NCBI GenBank assembly: GCA_964392085.1 | Contig: CAYMOV010000020.1 | Coordinates: forward strand, 1-37,951 | DNA length: 37,951 nucleotides | Source of the DNA: CAYMOV01 sp964392085 | Lineage (GTDB): Bacteria; Oederibacteriota; Muellerivitia; Muellerivitales; Muellerivitaceae | Reading direction: 5' to 3' | Shown here: one piece after another, positions 14,877-22,612 of the stretch | Layout of the letters: every line of letters starts with the position of its first letter | How positions within the stretch are numbered: position 1 is the first letter of the stretch | Notes under the pieces: generated by a model | What the model saw: the letters and a program-made list of their open reading frames with translations, nothing else | What the model was told of the DNA's origin: nothing | Database searches by the model: none | Translations under genes and position numbers: made by a program

Positions 14877-16453
14877 ATGGCGACCAAGAAGACCAGCAAA
14901 AAGACCTCCCCGGTGGCCAACGGGCCCCTGGGCGCCGTGCGGCGCGTGCACTTCGTGGGAATCGGCGGGGCGGGCATGAGCGGCATCGCGGCCGTGCTCC
15001 GGTCCATGCATTACGAGGTCAGCGGGTCCGACCTGAAGTCCTCCGACGTCACCGACCGCCTGAGGGCCATGGGCGTCAAGGTGGTCTTCGCCCACAAGGC
15101 CGAGAACGTCCGCGGCGCCGACGTGGCGGTCTTCTCCGCGGCGGTGCCGATGGACAACCCTGAACTGCAGGAAGCCAAGCGCCTGGCGATCCCCGTGATC
15201 CCCCGCACCGAGATGTTGGCCGAGCTTATGCGCCTCAAGTACGGCATCGCGGTGTCCGGCACCCACGGCAAGACCACCACGACCTCCATGATCGGTATGG
15301 TGCTCCAGCGGGCCGGGCTCGACCCCACCCTGGTGGTGGGGGGCCAAGTGGACGCCTTCCATAAGACCGGCGCCCAACTGGGGGCCAGCCAGTACCTGGT
15401 GGCGGAGGCCTGCGAGGCCTTCGGTGAGTTCTTCCTGCTGTCGCCCATGGTCACGCTGGTGACCAACATCGACGACGACCACCTGGACTACTACGGCAGC
15501 GTGGACCGGATCCGCGAGGCTTTCGTGACCTTCGCCAACAAGGTGCCCTTCTACGGCTGCGCCATCCTGGGCGTGGACGATCCGCAAGTGCGGCTGATCC
15601 TGCCCCAGGTGAAGCGGCGGGTGACGACCTACGGGTTCGCCAAGGAAGCCCAGGTCTCGGCCCGGAAGGTCGTCCTGGGCCCCCGGGGAAGCGCCTTCGA
15701 CCTCTTCGACCGGGGCCGCCGCCTTGGCCGGGTGACGATCAAGGTCCCGGGGCGCCACAACCTGCTCAATTCCCTGGCGGCCGCCTCGGTGGCGCTGGAA
15801 CTGCAGGTGCCCTTTTCCTCCATCGCCAAGGGCTTGTCGGACTTCACCGGCGTGAAGCGACGGTTCGAACTGCTCGGGACCTACAAGGGCGCCGAAGTGG
15901 TGGACGACTACGCCCACCACCCGACGGCGGTGTCCGAGACGCTCCGGGCGGCCAAGCGATTCGCGGGCTCGAAGAAACTGGTCTGCGTCTTCCAGCCGCA
16001 CCTTTTCTCGCGCACCCAGCTGCTCCGGGACAAGTTCGGAAAGTCCTTCGGGGACGCGGACGAGGTGGTGATCGCCGCCATCTACCCGGCCCGGGAGAAA
16101 CCCATCCCCGGGGTGACCGGCAAGACCCTCCTGGAGGCCCTCCATGAGAACCNNNNNNNNNNNNNNNNNNNNNNNNNNNNNNNNNNNNNNNNNNNNNNNN
16201 NNNNNNNNNNNNNNNNNNNNNNNNNNNNNNNNNNNNNNNNNNNNNNNNNNNNAAACCCATCCCCGGGGTGACCGGCAAGACCCTCCTGGAGGCCCTCCAT
16301 GAGAACCACCATCCCAACGCCCGATACATCGAGGACCGCTCCGCTTTGGTCGAGTACCTCAAGGGGCGGCTCAACGCCAAGACCGTGCTCATGACCATGG
16401 GCGCGGGGGACATTTGGAAGGTGGGGGCGGATCTCGTTCAGAAGCACAGATGA
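14877..16453 (+). CDS. murC: UDP-MurNAc:L-alanine ligase MurC (interrupted only by an assembly gap)
   Basis: First ligase of the stem-peptide pathway; it joins L-Ala to UDP-MurNAc. The NAD-like GIGGAGMSG is at 28-36 and the P-loop GTHGKTTTT at 128-136. EACEAFGEF, the IDDDHLDYYG motif and DDYAHHPTAV follow, and the C-terminal MTMGAGDIWK. The gene spans 100 N (16153-16252) with the same 55 bases on each side. Read literally, the frame breaks. Removing the 100 N and one 55-base copy (155 bases) restores one 473-residue MurC, a normal length, so the gene is almost certainly intact in the organism. Start: ATG 14877, with AGAGGG at 14861-14866. Confidence 0.93.
16098..16307. repeat. 55-bp exact duplication flanking an N gap (assembly artefact)
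   Basis: Bases 16098-16152 and 16253-16307 are identical, with exactly 100 N between them. The match stops precisely at the gap edges. This is the pattern left when two contigs that share an unresolved k-mer-length overlap are scaffolded with a fixed-size gap. It is not a biological repeat. Confidence 0.95.
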
Positions 16454-16501
16454 CAAATGCCGCTAGCCGTTAGCCGTTGGCTGAAAGCAAAGACAAGGCG
16501 A

Positions 16502-17497
16502 ATGCCTCAGATGAACGGGATTGAAACGAAAGAGGAAGAAGTGGCCTTCGAGGAGCTGAAGGACATCCTGAAGGGGAAAGTGACCGAAGGGGTCCCGGCG
16601 GCCCCCCTGACCACCTACCACCTGGGCGGGCCCCTGGGGGCCTTGGCGGAGCCCAAGGACCTCGAGGACCTGGGCCGGCTCATGACCTTCCTCCACGCGA
16701 GGCAGGGACGGTACCTGGTCCTCGGCGGGGGGTCCAACGTGGTCTTCGCGGACGAGGGGTTCGACGGCGTGGTGATCCGGCTGGGCCGGGGGTTTCAGGG
16801 GATCCAAGTGGAAGGCGACAAGCTGCGGGTGAAGGCGGGGACCCGCCTGGTGACCTTGATGAACCGGGCCCGGGAGGTCCACCTGGGGGGCCTGGAGTTC
16901 TGCGCGGGCATCCCCGGGAACGTCGGGGGGGCCGTGGTGGGCAACGCGGGGGCCCGGCGGGAATGGATCGGGACCCGGGTGGAGGAAGTGACCGTCGTGA
17001 CGAGCCGTGGCGAAGTGAGGACCCTGGGGAAGGACCAGTACCGGGTGGATTACCGGCACTCGACGATCAAGGAGAGTGGGGACCTAGTGGTGGAGGTGCT
17101 GGTCCGGGCGGACCGGGAGCCGGCGGCCTTGATCGAGTCCAAGATCAAGGAATACTTCCAGAACCGGCGCGGCAAGCAACCCCGAACCGAGCCCAACGCG
17201 GGGAGCGTGTTCAAGAACCCCGAGGGCGATTCGGCGGGGCGGATGACGGAAGAGCTGGGGTTGAAGGGCTTCCGGGTAGGGGGCGCCCGGGTGAGCGAGG
17301 TCCACGCGAACTTCATCGTGTCGGACGGCGGGACCGCCGGGGACGTGGCGAAGGTCATGCGGGAAGTGCAGAAGCGGGTGAGGGAAAAGTTCGGGGTCCG
17401 GTTGGAACCCGAGGTCCTTCCCCTGGGCGATTGGGACTGGGAAGCCGTGGGAGACGTGTGGTGGAACCGGACCGGGCCGGTCTTTTACCGGGCTTGA
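16502..17497 (+). CDS. murB: UDP-N-acetylenolpyruvylglucosamine reductase MurB
   Basis: FAD enzyme that reduces UDP-GlcNAc-enolpyruvate to UDP-MurNAc with NADPH. It is 331 residues from the ATG at 16502. LGGGSN (74-79) and GIPGNVGGAVVGNAG (136-150) build the FAD site. YRHS (184-187) and GSVFKNP (234-240) carry catalytic residues, Ser235 being the proton donor. The N-terminal 30 residues are extra relative to a minimal MurB. An in-frame ATG at 16457 exists, but the bases between the murC stop and 16502 are repeat-like (GCTAGCCGTTAGCCGTTGGC) and only 16502 has a ribosome-site-like AAGGCG. Position after murC is common in dcw clusters. Confidence 0.94.
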   Translation: MPQMNGIETKEEEVAFEELKDILKGKVTEGVPAAPLTTYHLGGPLGALAEPKDLEDLGRLMTFLHARQGRYLVLGGGSNVVFADEGFDGVVIRLGRGFQGIQVEGDKLRVKAGTRLVTLMNRAREVHLGGLEFCAGIPGNVGGAVVGNAGARREWIGTRVEEVTVVTSRGEVRTLGKDQYRVDYRHSTIKESGDLVVEVLVRADREPAALIESKIKEYFQNRRGKQPRTEPNAGSVFKNPEGDSAGRMTEELGLKGFRVGGARVSEVHANFIVSDGGTAGDVAKVMREVQKRVREKFGVRLEPEVLPLGDWDWEAVGDVWWNRTGPVFYRA

Positions 17498-17546
17498 GGC
17501 CGGAAACAAGATGGGGCGGACGAAGCACATTCGAAGGGAGCGGTTC

Positions 17547-18512
17547 ATGCGCGTGGGAGTCCTGATGGGCGGTTGGAATTCGGAGCGGGAAGTTTCGCTC
17601 GCCTCCGGTAAGTCGGTCACCAAGGCCCTGATCGCGGCCGGTTACCGCGCGGTGCCGTTCGACTTGACGGGGGCCGACCGGAACGGGAAGCGGCTCCGGG
17701 AGAAACTGCAAAAGGCCCGTTTGGACGCGGCTTTCATCGTGTTGCACGGGGGATGGGGGGAGGACGGGGGGTGCCAAGCGCTCCTTGAGGGAATGGGCCT
17801 GCCCTACACGGGTCCGGGCCCCCTGGCCTGCGGCCTCGCCATGCAGAAGGCCTGCGCCAAGCTGGTCTTCGAGGCCAACGGCATCCCGACGGCGCCCTGG
17901 CAGGCCGTCCACCGGAAGGAATACCGCCCCGCGGCGGTCCTCCAGGACCTGAAGGTCCGACTGCCCCTGGTGGTGAAGCCCGCCGATTCCGGCTCGGCCG
18001 TGGGGGTGTCCCTGGTGAAACAGGCGAAGGATCTCCCGGCGGCCTTCCGAAAGGCGTTCAAGGAAAGCCCCTGGGCCCTGGTGGAGAAATACCTGTCGGG
18101 GGTCGAGGTGACCGTGGGGGTCCTGGGACGGGAAGCCTTGCCGGTCATCGAGATCGTGCCCCAGAACGAGTTTTACGATTACGACGCGAAATACACCCCG
18201 GGGCATTCCCAACACCTCCTGCCGGCGCGGCTGCCGGCGGGCGTGAGGCGGCGGGTCCAGCAGTTGGCCCTCAAGGCCGGGGAGAGCCTGGGTTGTGAGG
18301 GCTATTGGCGGGCGGACTTCATCGTGCCGCGCAAGGGGAAGGCCTGGGGCGAACCCCAGATCCTTGAGGTGAACACGGTGCCGGGCTTCACGGACACCTC
18401 CCTGTTCCCCGAGGCCGCCAAGGCCGTGGGCTATCCCATGCCGAAGCTGGTGCGGACCCTTGTGACGATGGCGGTCAAAGGCCGGAAGACGAAAGGCAAG
18501 CAAGCCGCGTGA
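17547..18512 (+). CDS. ddl: D-alanine:D-alanine ligase Ddl
   Basis: Makes D-Ala-D-Ala for MurF, using ATP. It is 321 residues with the ATP-grasp fold. GGWNSEREVS (8-17) carries Glu15; KPADSGSAVGVS (144-155) includes Ser150; YDYDAKY (210-216) ends at Tyr216; EVNTVPG (274-280) has the Mg-binding residues. Glu15, Ser150 and Tyr216 match the E. coli DdlB catalytic set even in number, and the Tyr argues for D-Ala-D-Ala over D-Ala-D-lactate. The ATG at 17547 is preferred over 17511 because GGGAG lies just upstream. Its stop overlaps ftsQ as GTGA. Confidence 0.95.
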   Translation: MRVGVLMGGWNSEREVSLASGKSVTKALIAAGYRAVPFDLTGADRNGKRLREKLQKARLDAAFIVLHGGWGEDGGCQALLEGMGLPYTGPGPLACGLAMQKACAKLVFEANGIPTAPWQAVHRKEYRPAAVLQDLKVRLPLVVKPADSGSAVGVSLVKQAKDLPAAFRKAFKESPWALVEKYLSGVEVTVGVLGREALPVIEIVPQNEFYDYDAKYTPGHSQHLLPARLPAGVRRRVQQLALKAGESLGCEGYWRADFIVPRKGKAWGEPQILEVNTVPGFTDTSLFPEAAKAVGYPMPKLVRTLVTMAVKGRKTKGKQAA

Positions 18513-19663
18513 GCTTCTACAAGGGAACCCGAGTCCCCCTGACCGGCTCCACTGGGAGCCGGAGGGAAACCGCCTCCTTTTGGAGTCGGGGGACGACCCA
18601 GCGCCCCAGCGGAATGGGGTCGTGGGGAAGCCGTTCGGGTTCCTCCCCGAGCCGAATCCCCTCGGGTTTGAGGACGGGATCCGTCCGGAGTGGGTTGGTT
18701 TCCCCCCAGAAACCAAAACAGCCGGGTGGGGGCCTTTTCAGCTTCCTCAAGAGGAAGCCGGCTGAAGCGGTGAACCGGAAGACCGTCGGTTCGACTTCGG
18801 GGACCGTGAACGGGGGCGTTTCGACCGGGCCTGACTCGGGATTTTACCGCCCGGCGGCCCCTGAGCGGAAGGCTTGGGCCGCCTCCGGTCCGAACCAGAA
18901 GCCCCGGGCGGCGGCGCGGGTCCGGGCTTTCGGCGGACGGTGGGTGTTTCGGGTCCTAGGGGTCCTGGTCCTGGGGGGGGCGATCCTGGCCCTGCGGGGG
19001 CGGGTCACGGTGGCCCTCCAGGATTTGGCGGGATTCAAACTTTCGGACGTGAAGGTGACGGGAACCCATTTCCTCACGGAGGACGACGTGCGTTCGGCGG
19101 CCGCCCTGGCGACGGGATCGGACATGTTCCGGCTCGACCTCGCGGGCGCCGAAAAGCGCGTGGAAAGCCTGGGCTGGGTGGACAAGGTCTACATCGAGCG
19201 ACGCCTCCCCCAGTCCATCCTGATTTCGGTCCGGGAGCGGAAACCCGAGGCCCTGCTGGACGCCGGCCGGATCTGGGGCGTGGACGCGGAGGGGCGCCTG
19301 CTGCCGCCTTCCACGGCGCTCCAGGCGGAGGACCTGCCGATCCTCTCGGGCGTGGCGGCGGGCCCCGAGGCCGCGGGCACCACGAAGGTGGCCCTGGCCG
19401 TGGCCCCGGCCCTGCGGTTGCTGGACTTCCTCCAAAAGGAGGACCCGGCGCTGTATGGGGACGTGTCCGAGGTGAACCTGGGGGAAGACAACACCCTCAA
19501 GGTGACGTTTTTGGACGGGCTGGAGGCCAAGTTCGGCCTCGAGGTGGGGGAATTGGAGCTGCGGCGCCTGGCCGCGGTGCTGAGCGACCTGGGTTCCAAG
19601 GGAAAGAGGGCGGGCTCCCTGGATTTCCGTTACAAGGACCAGGTTTTGGTGCGGAACCGATAA
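18509..19663 (+). CDS. ftsQ: Cell division protein FtsQ with a long cytoplasmic N-terminus
   Basis: Bitopic divisome scaffold that recruits FtsL and FtsB. It is 384 residues, over 100 more than E. coli FtsQ (276). Residues 1-140 are a low-complexity cytoplasmic region rich in Ser, Gly, Arg, Pro and Thr. The membrane segment is at about 145-162. A POTRA domain follows (about 176-247, FKLSDVKVTG to ISVRERKPEAL), then the FtsQ beta domain. The GTG start overlaps the ddl stop, and the coding pattern continues from there without a better start until well inside the tail. The family call is secure from architecture and position between ddl and ftsA. Confidence 0.92.
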   Translation: MSFYKGTRVPLTGSTGSRRETASFWSRGTTQRPSGMGSWGSRSGSSPSRIPSGLRTGSVRSGLVSPQKPKQPGGGLFSFLKRKPAEAVNRKTVGSTSGTVNGGVSTGPDSGFYRPAAPERKAWAASGPNQKPRAAARVRAFGGRWVFRVLGVLVLGGAILALRGRVTVALQDLAGFKLSDVKVTGTHFLTEDDVRSAAALATGSDMFRLDLAGAEKRVESLGWVDKVYIERRLPQSILISVRERKPEALLDAGRIWGVDAEGRLLPPSTALQAEDLPILSGVAAGPEAAGTTKVALAVAPALRLLDFLQKEDPALYGDVSEVNLGEDNTLKVTFLDGLEAKFGLEVGELELRRLAAVLSDLGSKGKRAGSLDFRYKDQVLVRNR

Positions 19664-19677
19664 GAAGGAGGGGTGGA

Positions 19678-19794
19678 ATGCGGAAAGGTGAGACTCCTGT
19701 CCCCCGGCTTTGCCGGTGGGTGACGGCAACCAAGGTGATCCGACGAATTCATGCGTCCTCCGGGCGCGAACTTTTCAAACAGAAAGCGAGGTGA
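19678..19794 (+). CDS. Possible 38-residue basic protein or leader between ftsQ and ftsA
   Basis: ATG 19678 sits six bases after a near-perfect Shine-Dalgarno (AAGGAGGGG, GGAGG at 19667-19671), the best in this part of the cluster. The frame is 38 codons and ends at 19794, five bases before the ftsA start. The product is strongly basic (11 Lys/Arg) with one Cys, one Trp pair partner and no recognisable motif. Stop and start spacing fits translational coupling to ftsA. It may be a leader peptide, a small divisome protein or a chance frame with a strong ribosome site. A CCGGC-TTT-GCCGG hairpin lies within it. Confidence 0.4.
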   Translation: MRKGETPVPRLCRWVTATKVIRRIHASSGRELFKQKAR

Positions 19795-19799
19795 GCGGC

Positions 19800-21053
19800 A
19801 TGGCGAAAGAGGTGAAGGACGACATCGTCGTGGGGCTGGACTTGGGGACCACCAAGACCTGCGCCATCATCGGGGAACAGGACGAGGAAGGGCAGGTCCA
19901 CGTCATCGGCGTGGGCACCACCCCCTCCACGGGCCTCAAGAAGGGCGCCGTGGTGAACATCGAGCAGACCATCATCTCCATCAAGAAGGCGATCCAGGAC
20001 GCCGAGCGCATGGCCGGCGTCCAGGCGGGCGCGGTGTACGCAGGCATCGCCGGGGGCCACATCAAGGGCCTCAACAGCCGGGGGGTGATCGCCGTGTCGC
20101 GCCGCGACAAGGAGATCACCGAGGAGGACCGCCTGCGGGTCATCGAGGCGGCCCAGGCCATCGCGATCCCCCTGGACCGGGAGATCATCCACGTGATCCC
20201 GCAGGAATACATCGTGGACGACCAGGACGGCATCAAGAACCCCGTGGGGATGAGCGGGGTTCGCCTGGAGAGCGAGGTCCACATCGTCACCGGCGCGGTC
20301 ACGGGGGTGCAGAACATCGTGCGCAGCGTGGAGCGGGCCGGGTTGGCCGTGGCCGACATCATCCTTCAGCCCCTCGCCTCCGCCGAGGCCATCCTGGCCC
20401 CCGACGAGAAGGAACTGGGGGTCTGCCTGGTGGACATCGGCGGCGGGACGACGGACATGGCCATCTTCATCAACGGCAGCCTCTGGCATACGGGCATCAT
20501 CACCCTGGGCGGGGCCCTGGTGACCAACGACGTGGCCGTGGGGCTCCGCACCCCCAACACCGAGGCGGAGCAGATCAAGCTCCAGTACGGCTGCGCCCTC
20601 ACCAAGATGGTGCGGGAGGACGAGGAGATCCCCGTGCCGGGGGTGGGCGGGCGGAGCGAGCGGCGGGTGCCGCGCCGGGTCCTGTCCGAGATCATCGAAG
20701 CCCGCATGGAGGAGATCTTCGAACTGGTGGGCACCGAACTTCGCAAACACGGGTTCGAGGACCGGGTGCCGGCGGGCGTGGTTTTGACGGGCGGGACGGC
20801 CCTGATGGAGGGCACCGCCGAGCTGGCCGAGAAGGTTTTGGGACTGCCGGTGCGGATCGGCTCCCCCAAGCGGGTGGGAGGGCTGACCGACGTGGTGTCG
20901 AACCCCTCCTATTCCACGGCGGTGGGCCTGGTGCTCATGGGGTTCCAATCCCTGGGACCCCGCGCCTCCAAGAAGGGTCCGGCGGTCTCCGGCGGCGGCA
21001 TGGTGTCCGACATCGTGGCCCGCATGAAAAGTTGGTTCGGAGATTCCTTGTGA
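19800..21053 (+). CDS. ftsA: Cell division protein FtsA
   Basis: Actin-like ATPase that tethers FtsZ to the membrane and signals to the periplasmic divisome. It is 417 residues (E. coli 420). Phosphate-1 motif DLGTTKT (14-20), phosphate-2 DIGGGTTD (212-219) and the adenosine motif GGTALMEG (331-338) are intact. The inserted 1C domain lies between about 85 and 165. The C-terminus, about SDIVARMKSWFGDSL, is an amphipathic helix suited to membrane binding. The ATG at 19800 has GAGG eight bases upstream; the earlier in-frame ATG at 19710 lies inside the upstream small frame and lacks a ribosome site. Confidence 0.96.
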   Translation: MAKEVKDDIVVGLDLGTTKTCAIIGEQDEEGQVHVIGVGTTPSTGLKKGAVVNIEQTIISIKKAIQDAERMAGVQAGAVYAGIAGGHIKGLNSRGVIAVSRRDKEITEEDRLRVIEAAQAIAIPLDREIIHVIPQEYIVDDQDGIKNPVGMSGVRLESEVHIVTGAVTGVQNIVRSVERAGLAVADIILQPLASAEAILAPDEKELGVCLVDIGGGTTDMAIFINGSLWHTGIITLGGALVTNDVAVGLRTPNTEAEQIKLQYGCALTKMVREDEEIPVPGVGGRSERRVPRRVLSEIIEARMEEIFELVGTELRKHGFEDRVPAGVVLTGGTALMEGTAELAEKVLGLPVRIGSPKRVGGLTDVVSNPSYSTAVGLVLMGFQSLGPRASKKGPAVSGGGMVSDIVARMKSWFGDSL

Positions 21054-21304
21054 TGGCCCGCCCTGGGTGACCGGAGGGAGTCGAAGGGTTCGGGGATTCG
21101 TTGTAAGGCTGGGACGGGGGGCCCTTCGGGCCCCATCCAAGAGGAGGCGCTGAAGAAAGATTCCGGATACCGATCGAGAAACCCCGGGCACACCAAGGGC
21201 CCGGGGGGCGGAAGGTGAGACGAAAAACCTTTCCGCGGCGGTCGGAGGGTCCAGGTCCTGAAAACCTTGGGGTGAAACCTGAAACGCAGACCGGAGGCAA
21301 TGAA
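21054..21304 (+). other. 251-base gap between ftsA and ftsZ with a GC hairpin
   Basis: No gene is seen. GGGGCCC (21118-21124) pairs with GGGCCCC (21128-21134) around a TTC loop, and no T run follows, so it is not a standard terminator. The gap is long compared with the other dcw junctions and could hold an ftsZ-specific promoter, but I cannot pick out a clear -35/-10 pair. Confidence 0.45.
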
Positions 21305-22459
21305 ATGATCGAGTTCGTGGACGAGGACGTGCAGCAGTACGTGGCGAACCTGAAGGTGATCGGGGTGGGCGGGGGCGGTTGCAACGCGGTGAACCGGATG
21401 GTCACCGCCGACATCCGCGGGGTCGAGTTCATCTCGGCCAACACCGACTACAAGTCGCTGAAGAAGAACCTGGCCGGGAAGAAGCTCCAGTTGGGCGGGC
21501 GCCTGACCAAGGGGCTCGGGTCCGGCGGGGACCCCAAGGTGGGCCGCGACGCCGCCCTGGAGTCCGCCGACGAGATCCAGAAGGCCGTCGAGGGCGCCGA
21601 CATGGTGTTCGTGGCGGCCGGGTTGGGTGGGGGCACCGGCACCGGGTCCGCGCCCGTGGTGGCCGAGATCGTCAAGAAGATGGGCATTTTGACCGTGGCC
21701 GTCGTGACCCGTCCCTTCGAGTTCGAGGGCCCGGTCCGGAAGGCCCAGGCCGACGACGGCCTGAAGGCCATATTGCCCTTCGTGGACGCCATCATCGTGG
21801 TGCCCAACGAGCGCCTCAACGTGGTGAGCGAGGCCAACACCGACTTCTTCACGGCGTTCCGCCGGGTGGATGAGGTGCTGGTCCAGGCCGTCGAGGGCAT
21901 CGTGGGCGTGATCCACTCCGAGGGCTTCATCAACCGGGACTTCGCCGACGTGAAGCGCATCCTGACCGGCAAGGGCAAGGCCCTCATGGGTTCGGGCTAC
22001 GGCACGGGCGAGGATCGGGCGCTCAAGGCCGTCCAGCAGGCCGTGGCCTGCCCGCTCCTGGAGGACGTGGACATCGCCGGGGCCAGCGCGGTCCTGGTGC
22101 AGATCACCGCGGGCAACAACTTCTCGATGACCGAGTTCCAACAGATCAACGGGTTCATCTCGAAGGCCGCCCGTCCGGGCGCCGAGATCGTGCCGGGCAT
22201 CGTGAAGGACGAGAACCTGCACGACGGCCTGAGGGTCACCCTGGTGGCCACGGGTTTCGCGCCGCTGGAAGCCGCCCCCGAGGAGCCGTTGAAGGAGTTC
22301 AAGGACTTCGTCCTGCAGAACTTCCAGCCCGGCAAGGCCGGCGCCACGCCGACGGAGCGGGAGGAGGCTTCGGGCGAGGTTTCCCTGGATTTCGCCGCGG
22401 GACAGTACGACATCCCGGCCTACCTGCGCCGCCGCCTGACGCACAAGGCCTTGAACTGA
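21305..22459 (+). CDS. ftsZ: Cell division GTPase FtsZ
   Basis: Tubulin-like GTPase that forms the Z ring. It is 384 residues (E. coli 383). The nucleotide-binding GGGGCN is at 22-27, the tubulin signature GGGTGTGSAP at 108-117, and the T7 catalytic loop NRDFAD at 210-215 with both Asp. The C-terminal peptide YDIPAYLRRR near residue 368 is the docking site for FtsA and other partners; a short linker of about 45 residues precedes it. The ATG at 21305 follows GGAGG by eight bases; an ATG at 21300 is out of frame and stops at once. It ends the dcw block, before a palindromic repeat. Confidence 0.98.
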   Translation: MIEFVDEDVQQYVANLKVIGVGGGGCNAVNRMVTADIRGVEFISANTDYKSLKKNLAGKKLQLGGRLTKGLGSGGDPKVGRDAALESADEIQKAVEGADMVFVAAGLGGGTGTGSAPVVAEIVKKMGILTVAVVTRPFEFEGPVRKAQADDGLKAILPFVDAIIVVPNERLNVVSEANTDFFTAFRRVDEVLVQAVEGIVGVIHSEGFINRDFADVKRILTGKGKALMGSGYGTGEDRALKAVQQAVACPLLEDVDIAGASAVLVQITAGNNFSMTEFQQINGFISKAARPGAEIVPGIVKDENLHDGLRVTLVATGFAPLEAAPEEPLKEFKDFVLQNFQPGKAGATPTEREEASGEVSLDFAAGQYDIPAYLRRRLTHKALN

Positions 22460-22479
22460 CCGGAGGCAACGGCAAACCT

Positions 22480-22566
22480 ATTTACCACAGGGACACGGAG
22501 ACACAAGGAAGGAAAACATTCTCTTGGTTTTCCATAAAGGGTCGCCCTGTGTCTCTGTGGTGAAAT
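22480..22566. repeat. Nested palindromic element after ftsZ
   Basis: Outer arms pair about 22484-22498 with 22545-22562 (ACCACAGGGACACGG against CCCTGTGTCTCTGTGGT) as a roughly 15-bp stem with two G-T pairs. A perfect inner stem pairs GGAAAAC 22511-22517 with GTTTTCC 22527-22533. The right arm contains CTCTGTGGTG, the reverse complement of the CACCACAGAG word found twice between murD and ftsW. It probably is a dispersed non-coding repeat; without a T run it is not a typical terminator. Confidence 0.65.
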
Positions 22567-22612
22567 TGGATTTTGTTTGGACGTCGGTCGTGTTGGTACC
22601 GCGAGGGGGACC

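Noticed and set aside
16098..16307. A real 55-bp tandem repeat or insertion in murC
   Set aside because: The copies end exactly at a 100-N block, and merging them restores a normal MurC.
16268..16453. Separate small gene after the N gap
   Set aside because: It is the 3' end of murC, separated only by the assembly artefact.
21118..21134. Terminator between ftsA and ftsZ
   Set aside because: The stem is good but no T run follows, so it is noted only as a hairpin.
22577..22612. Earlier in-frame start for the polysaccharide deacetylase
   Set aside because: It would put a non-hydrophobic stretch before the signal peptide; ATG 22613 has the ribosome site.
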